From CFX2 sp014338005 (GTDB lineage Bacteria > Chloroflexota > Anaerolineae > Aggregatilineales > Phototrophicaceae), in contig SZPE01000001.1 of NCBI GenBank assembly GCA_030263555.1, positions 1 through 64,000 on the forward strand: 64,000 nt of DNA, in the 5' to 3' direction. Under the pieces are notes generated by a model, which was given only the letters and a program-made list of their open reading frames with translations, searched no databases and was not told the origin of the DNA. Shown one piece after another: positions 61,276-64,000 of the stretch. Each line of letters begins with the position of its first letter. Position 1 is the stretch's first letter. The position numbers were made by a program, and so were the translations under genes.

Positions 61276-62589
61276 TTGGTTACGCAAGCAAATGTGAGTC
61301 TGGATACGCCGCAGTTTGTCGTTCCCCCGGAAAACCGCGTCCCCGTCCACACCTACCCGGCGCAGATGCAGGCCATCCCGCCCTCTCGGATGTTCCTCAT
61401 CCGGGATGCGCTGAAAAAATATCGCGCCAAAGTGGGGGAAAACGCGCCCACCTTCGACGCTTCGCAGGGTGACGGCGGCGCCAGCCTGCCGGGCGTGCCG
61501 GTGGAAATCCTCGACCGCGCCCATGCCTTACAGGTACAGCACGGCACTGCCTACGACCAGCCCTGGGGTACGCCGCACTTCCGTAAAGCCGCCGCCGAGT
61601 CTTACTGGAAGCTGGAAGCCGCTTCCGGCTGGGGGCCGGAAAATATCGTTTTCGTCCAGGGCGGGCGCGACGGCCTGCAAAAAGCCTACGCCGCGATGGT
61701 CGCGCTCAACGGGCAGGTCGGCGATGCGTTTGTCGTCTCCCGCGTCCCCTGGATCAGCTACAACTGGGGGCCGTATGCCGTCGGCCTTAACGTTCTGCTC
61801 GCCCCTGGCCGGCCAGAGGACGGCTGGCGCTACACGCCGGAAGCCATCCGGGCCGCCGCCGATTACGCCGCCGCCGAAGGCCGCAAGGTCGCCGGGCTGC
61901 TCATCACGTCGCCGGACAACCCGACCGGGCGCACACTGCCGGTCGAGGAGCAGATTGCGCTGGCGCGCGTCGCCCTGGACAGCGGTTATCCGTTCGTGCT
62001 GTTCGACTGGATGTACCACTACATCACCGACGGCGGCCACAGTGACATCAACACCGTCCTGCAAGCCTTCTCGCCCGACGAACGCGAACGCCTGATCTTC
62101 CTGGACGGCCTGACCAAAAGCCTGGGCGCGTCGAACATTCGCAGCGCGCACCTGCTGGCCGGTAAAAAAGTGGTGGATTACATCACCAGCCAGGCTTCGC
62201 ATGGCGTGATTCCGGCCTTTTATTCGCAGGCCGTCGCCATCGCCGCCTACGAAATGGGCTTCGAGCAGGCCGCCGCCAGCATCATCGAACCCTGCCGCCA
62301 GAGCCGCCAGGTCTTACGCCGCGAACTGACGGCTTTCGGCATCCCGTTTATCATGGGCGACGGTTATTACGCTTTCGTGGACTGCTCGAAATATATCGAA
62401 GCCGGCAATCTGGGGGACTCGGAAGGGCTGATGACACATCTGGCGGAGAACTTCGGGCTGGCTGTCGTGGCCGGGGTGTACTTCTCGCCGGCGGGCGCGG
62501 ACTGGATTCGTTTTTCCTACGCCCTGCCGCCGGAAAAAACCGAAGGCGCGGTCAAACGCCTGTTCGACGGCCTGAACGCCCTGGTGTAA
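61276..62589 (+). CDS. Fold-type I PLP-dependent aminotransferase
   Basis: The 437-residue protein has class I/II aminotransferase features: AYDQPWGTPHFRKAAAESYW, SPDNPTGRTLP (about 213-223), FVLFDWMYHYIT (Asp/Tyr contacts to PLP) and the Schiff-base Lys281 in LDGLTKSLGASNIRSAHLL. The C-terminal arm ends with ADWIRFSYALP (Arg binds substrate carboxylate). It transfers an amino group between an amino acid and a keto acid; the exact donor is not determined. The start chosen is TTG 61276, six bases after GGAGG; an upstream TTG at 61270 abuts that site. It is preceded by a promoter, leader ORF and terminator. Confidence 0.85.
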   Translation: MVTQANVSLDTPQFVVPPENRVPVHTYPAQMQAIPPSRMFLIRDALKKYRAKVGENAPTFDASQGDGGASLPGVPVEILDRAHALQVQHGTAYDQPWGTPHFRKAAAESYWKLEAASGWGPENIVFVQGGRDGLQKAYAAMVALNGQVGDAFVVSRVPWISYNWGPYAVGLNVLLAPGRPEDGWRYTPEAIRAAADYAAAEGRKVAGLLITSPDNPTGRTLPVEEQIALARVALDSGYPFVLFDWMYHYITDGGHSDINTVLQAFSPDERERLIFLDGLTKSLGASNIRSAHLLAGKKVVDYITSQASHGVIPAFYSQAVAIAAYEMGFEQAAASIIEPCRQSRQVLRRELTAFGIPFIMGDGYYAFVDCSKYIEAGNLGDSEGLMTHLAENFGLAVVAGVYFSPAGADWIRFSYALPPEKTEGAVKRLFDGLNALV

Positions 62590-62598
62590 GGCGGCAGT

Positions 62599-62690
62599 AC
62601 AGAGACACAAAGAATCAGAGACGCAGAGAGAACACCAAAAGAACGGGATACACCCCCTCTCTGCGCCTCTGTGTCTCCGAGTCTCTGTGT
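62599..62690. repeat. Inverted intergenic repeat (CACAGAGAC type)
   Basis: The left arm (62599-62630) has CAGAGACACAAAG and CAGAGACGCAGAGAG. The right arm (62657-62690), read on the opposite strand, has CACAGAGACTCGGAGACACA followed by GAGG. The arms are similar across most of their length. It is a dispersed repeat type with no ORF, between the convergent aminotransferase and fabD genes, and may also act as a bidirectional terminator. Confidence 0.6.
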
Positions 62691-63643
62691 TATGTTTGTT
62701 CCTGCACAAATGCCCGCAGCGCCTCGACACCGGTCAGCGCCAGGCCCGGCGCGGCGCGGTTGATGCGTTTCATCATCCCGGCCAGCACATCTTTCGGCCC
62801 CAGTTCGATGAAACGTTCCGCCCCGGCGGCGATCATGGCCTGCACCGATTCCGTCCACCGCACCGGGTGGGTAAGCTGGCGCTTGAGTTCATCCCGAATC
62901 GCCTCGACCGTCGTCAGCGGCGCTGCGCCGACGTTGCCATAAACCGGCAGTTCCGGCGTCTGGAAGGCGGTTTTTTCGACCGCTTCGTTAAAGGCCGCCG
63001 ACGCGGACTCCATCAGCGGCGAATGCGAGGCGATGCTCACCGCCAGTTTGACCACCTTTTTCGCGCCGGCATCCTTCGCCAGCGCCATGCCGGTTTCCAG
63101 CGTCGTTTCGTCACCGGAGATGACCAGTTGGCCGGGGCAGTTGTCGTTCGCTACCACCAGCACGCCGCCGGTCTGCCTGCCCGCCTGCTCGCAGATGTCC
63201 CGCGCCCGTTCAGCATCCAGTCCCAGCAGCGCCGCCATCGCGCCGGGGCTTTTGACGCCGGCCTCCTGCATCAGCCGCCCGCGTTCCCGCACCAGCCGCA
63301 GCCCATCCTCGAAAGCCAGCGCGCCCGCCGCCGCCAGCGCGGTAAATTCGCCCAGGCTGTGACCGGCGGCAAAGCCGGGAATCGCTTCCGGCAGTTCGGC
63401 TTGCAGCGCCCGCAGCGCGGCAATGCCGCAGGTATACAAGGCCGGCTGCGTATTAAATGTATCGTTCAGTTCGTCCTCCGGCCCTTCAAAACACAGGCGC
63501 GACAGCGCGAACCCCAGGGTATCGTCGGCCTGCTCAAACGTCTGCCGAGCAGCCGGGAAGGCCTCCCACAAGTCTTTGCCCATCCCCACCTGCTGCGCGC
63601 CCTGACCGGGGAATACAAAAGCGGTCGCTGACCAGTTCACCAT
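62690..63643 (-). CDS. fabD: Malonyl-CoA:ACP transacylase
   Basis: The 317-residue enzyme begins FVFPGQGAQQVGMGKDL (about 9-25) and carries the nucleophile motif AGHSLGEF (Ser96), the substrate Arg in LVRERGRLMQ (about 140-149) and the catalytic His region in VSIASHSPLM. It loads malonyl groups on acyl carrier protein for fatty acid synthesis. The start ATG 63643 has AAGGG eight bases upstream. It lies 68 nt downstream of rpmF on the same strand; the plsX and fabH genes that often lie between them are absent here. A 7-bp hairpin (63697-63713) is between the two genes. Confidence 0.95.
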   Translation of the reverse strand: MVNWSATAFVFPGQGAQQVGMGKDLWEAFPAARQTFEQADDTLGFALSRLCFEGPEDELNDTFNTQPALYTCGIAALRALQAELPEAIPGFAAGHSLGEFTALAAAGALAFEDGLRLVRERGRLMQEAGVKSPGAMAALLGLDAERARDICEQAGRQTGGVLVVANDNCPGQLVISGDETTLETGMALAKDAGAKKVVKLAVSIASHSPLMESASAAFNEAVEKTAFQTPELPVYGNVGAAPLTTVEAIRDELKRQLTHPVRWTESVQAMIAAGAERFIELGPKDVLAGMMKRINRAAPGLALTGVEALRAFVQEQT

Positions 63644-63711
63644 CGTTAAGCCCTTTCAAAACAAAAGCCGCCCTGGTAAGCAGCGCGGCTTTTCAGAGAA
63701 GGCAGCGCCTT

Positions 63712-63897
63712 CTAGTCCTCGGCAATCTCAATAACCGTCTCGCCTTTATACGTCCCGCATTTGGGACAAACCCGGTGCGCGATGTGGTATTCGCCACACG
63801 ACTCGCAGACCACCAGGTGCTGCGGCGAGAGCGCATCATGCGAACGCCGTTTGTTGCGGCGCGTCTTGGAAATTTTACGTTTTGGCAGCGGGCCCAC
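63712..63897 (-). CDS. rpmF: 50S ribosomal protein L32
   Basis: The 61-residue protein starts at GTG 63897 with GAGGAG eight bases upstream. It has PLPKRKISKTRRNKRRSHDA, then LVVCESCGEYHIAHRVCPKC with two CxxC pairs that bind zinc. This is the usual zinc-containing form of L32. It leads the rpmF-fabD transcript, the common coupling of ribosome production and lipid synthesis. A hairpin overlaps its stop codon. A strong consensus promoter lies about 70 nt upstream. Confidence 0.95.
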   Translation of the reverse strand: MGPLPKRKISKTRRNKRRSHDALSPQHLVVCESCGEYHIAHRVCPKCGTYKGETVIEIAED

Positions 63898-63966
63898 GGC
63901 CGATTCTCCTCAAAGTTAAATATCTGGCAGTTAACCTGTCAGGGCAAGCAGGCGGAATGTTGAGGC

Positions 63967-63996
63967 ATTATAAAGTCCGCCAGCGGGGTGTGTCAA
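63967..63996 (-). promoter_or_regulatory. Strong consensus promoter of rpmF-fabD
   Basis: On the minus strand, perfect TTGACA and TATAAT hexamers are separated by 18 nt. This is the best -35/-10 pair in the window. Confidence 0.75.
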
Positions 63997-64000
63997 GATG

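Overview
The window is GC-rich chromosomal DNA of a free-living bacterium, most likely a Chloroflexota of the Anaerolineae type. This is an inference from gene content: a subtilase of about 4000 residues, a TPT-rich lipoprotein with SH3 and PPC domains, a roadblock protein, a TIGR03960/DUF2344 radical-SAM pair, a Gld-like ABC exporter, and Gram-positive-style wall genes. I could not confirm the taxonomy. About 47 protein genes are packed tightly, often with ATGA-type overlaps. I saw no rRNA, no CRISPR and no intact insertion sequence; tRNAs were looked for only by eye and none was seen.

Layout. 1-4000: end of a large membrane protein, rsmD, a degenerate ImmA/IrrE-like protein, then cca and hpt on the minus strand. 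4132-8760: a TGS-fused nucleoside kinase, a short Hsp70 and a HEAT-repeat protein. 8958-12813: four-gene ABC export operon (ATPase, permease, GldG-like, DUF4340). 13002-18619: primary sigma factor, LiaF-like membrane protein, GNAT acetyltransferase, 7TM-GAF protein, S1-domain protein. 18833-23583: FtsK, a nucleotidyltransferase, an SRAP protein and two small membrane proteins. 23666-36679: DUF2344 protein, a MITE-like repeat and a giant secreted subtilase. 36793-43896: pseudouridine catabolism pair, a tiny C2H2 zinc-finger protein, a roadblock protein, a beta-propeller protein, the TIGR03960 radical-SAM protein and a GH4 glycosidase. 44002-50492: glmS preceded by a glmS ribozyme, then acyltransferase, RNA pseudouridine synthase, beta-hydroxyacid dehydrogenase and a membrane glycosyltransferase. 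50565-54742: response regulator, TPT lipoprotein and a decaying toxin-antitoxin islet. 54759-63897: ddl, nucleoside hydrolase, MurF-like ligase, alpha/beta hydrolase, MurA-like protein, aminotransferase, fabD and rpmF.

How parts fit together. Amino-sugar and wall supply (glmS with its ribozyme, MurF-like, ddl, MurA-like) is concentrated in the right half, with lipid genes (fabD, acyltransferase) nearby. Translation and RNA functions (rsmD, cca, S1, RsuA-type synthase, rpmF) are scattered. Several promoters share an extended -10 element of the TGnTAtaAT type with weak -35 boxes.

The most notable items are a recognisable glmS ribozyme carrying two extra hairpins; a 108-bp direct repeat of the ddl 3' end flanking a TA islet; a MurA-like protein that has lost the K22, R91 and C115 positions; 15 tandem modules, most with a cysteine pair, in the giant protease; and a 27-codon ORF between a promoter and a terminator upstream of an aminotransferase gene.
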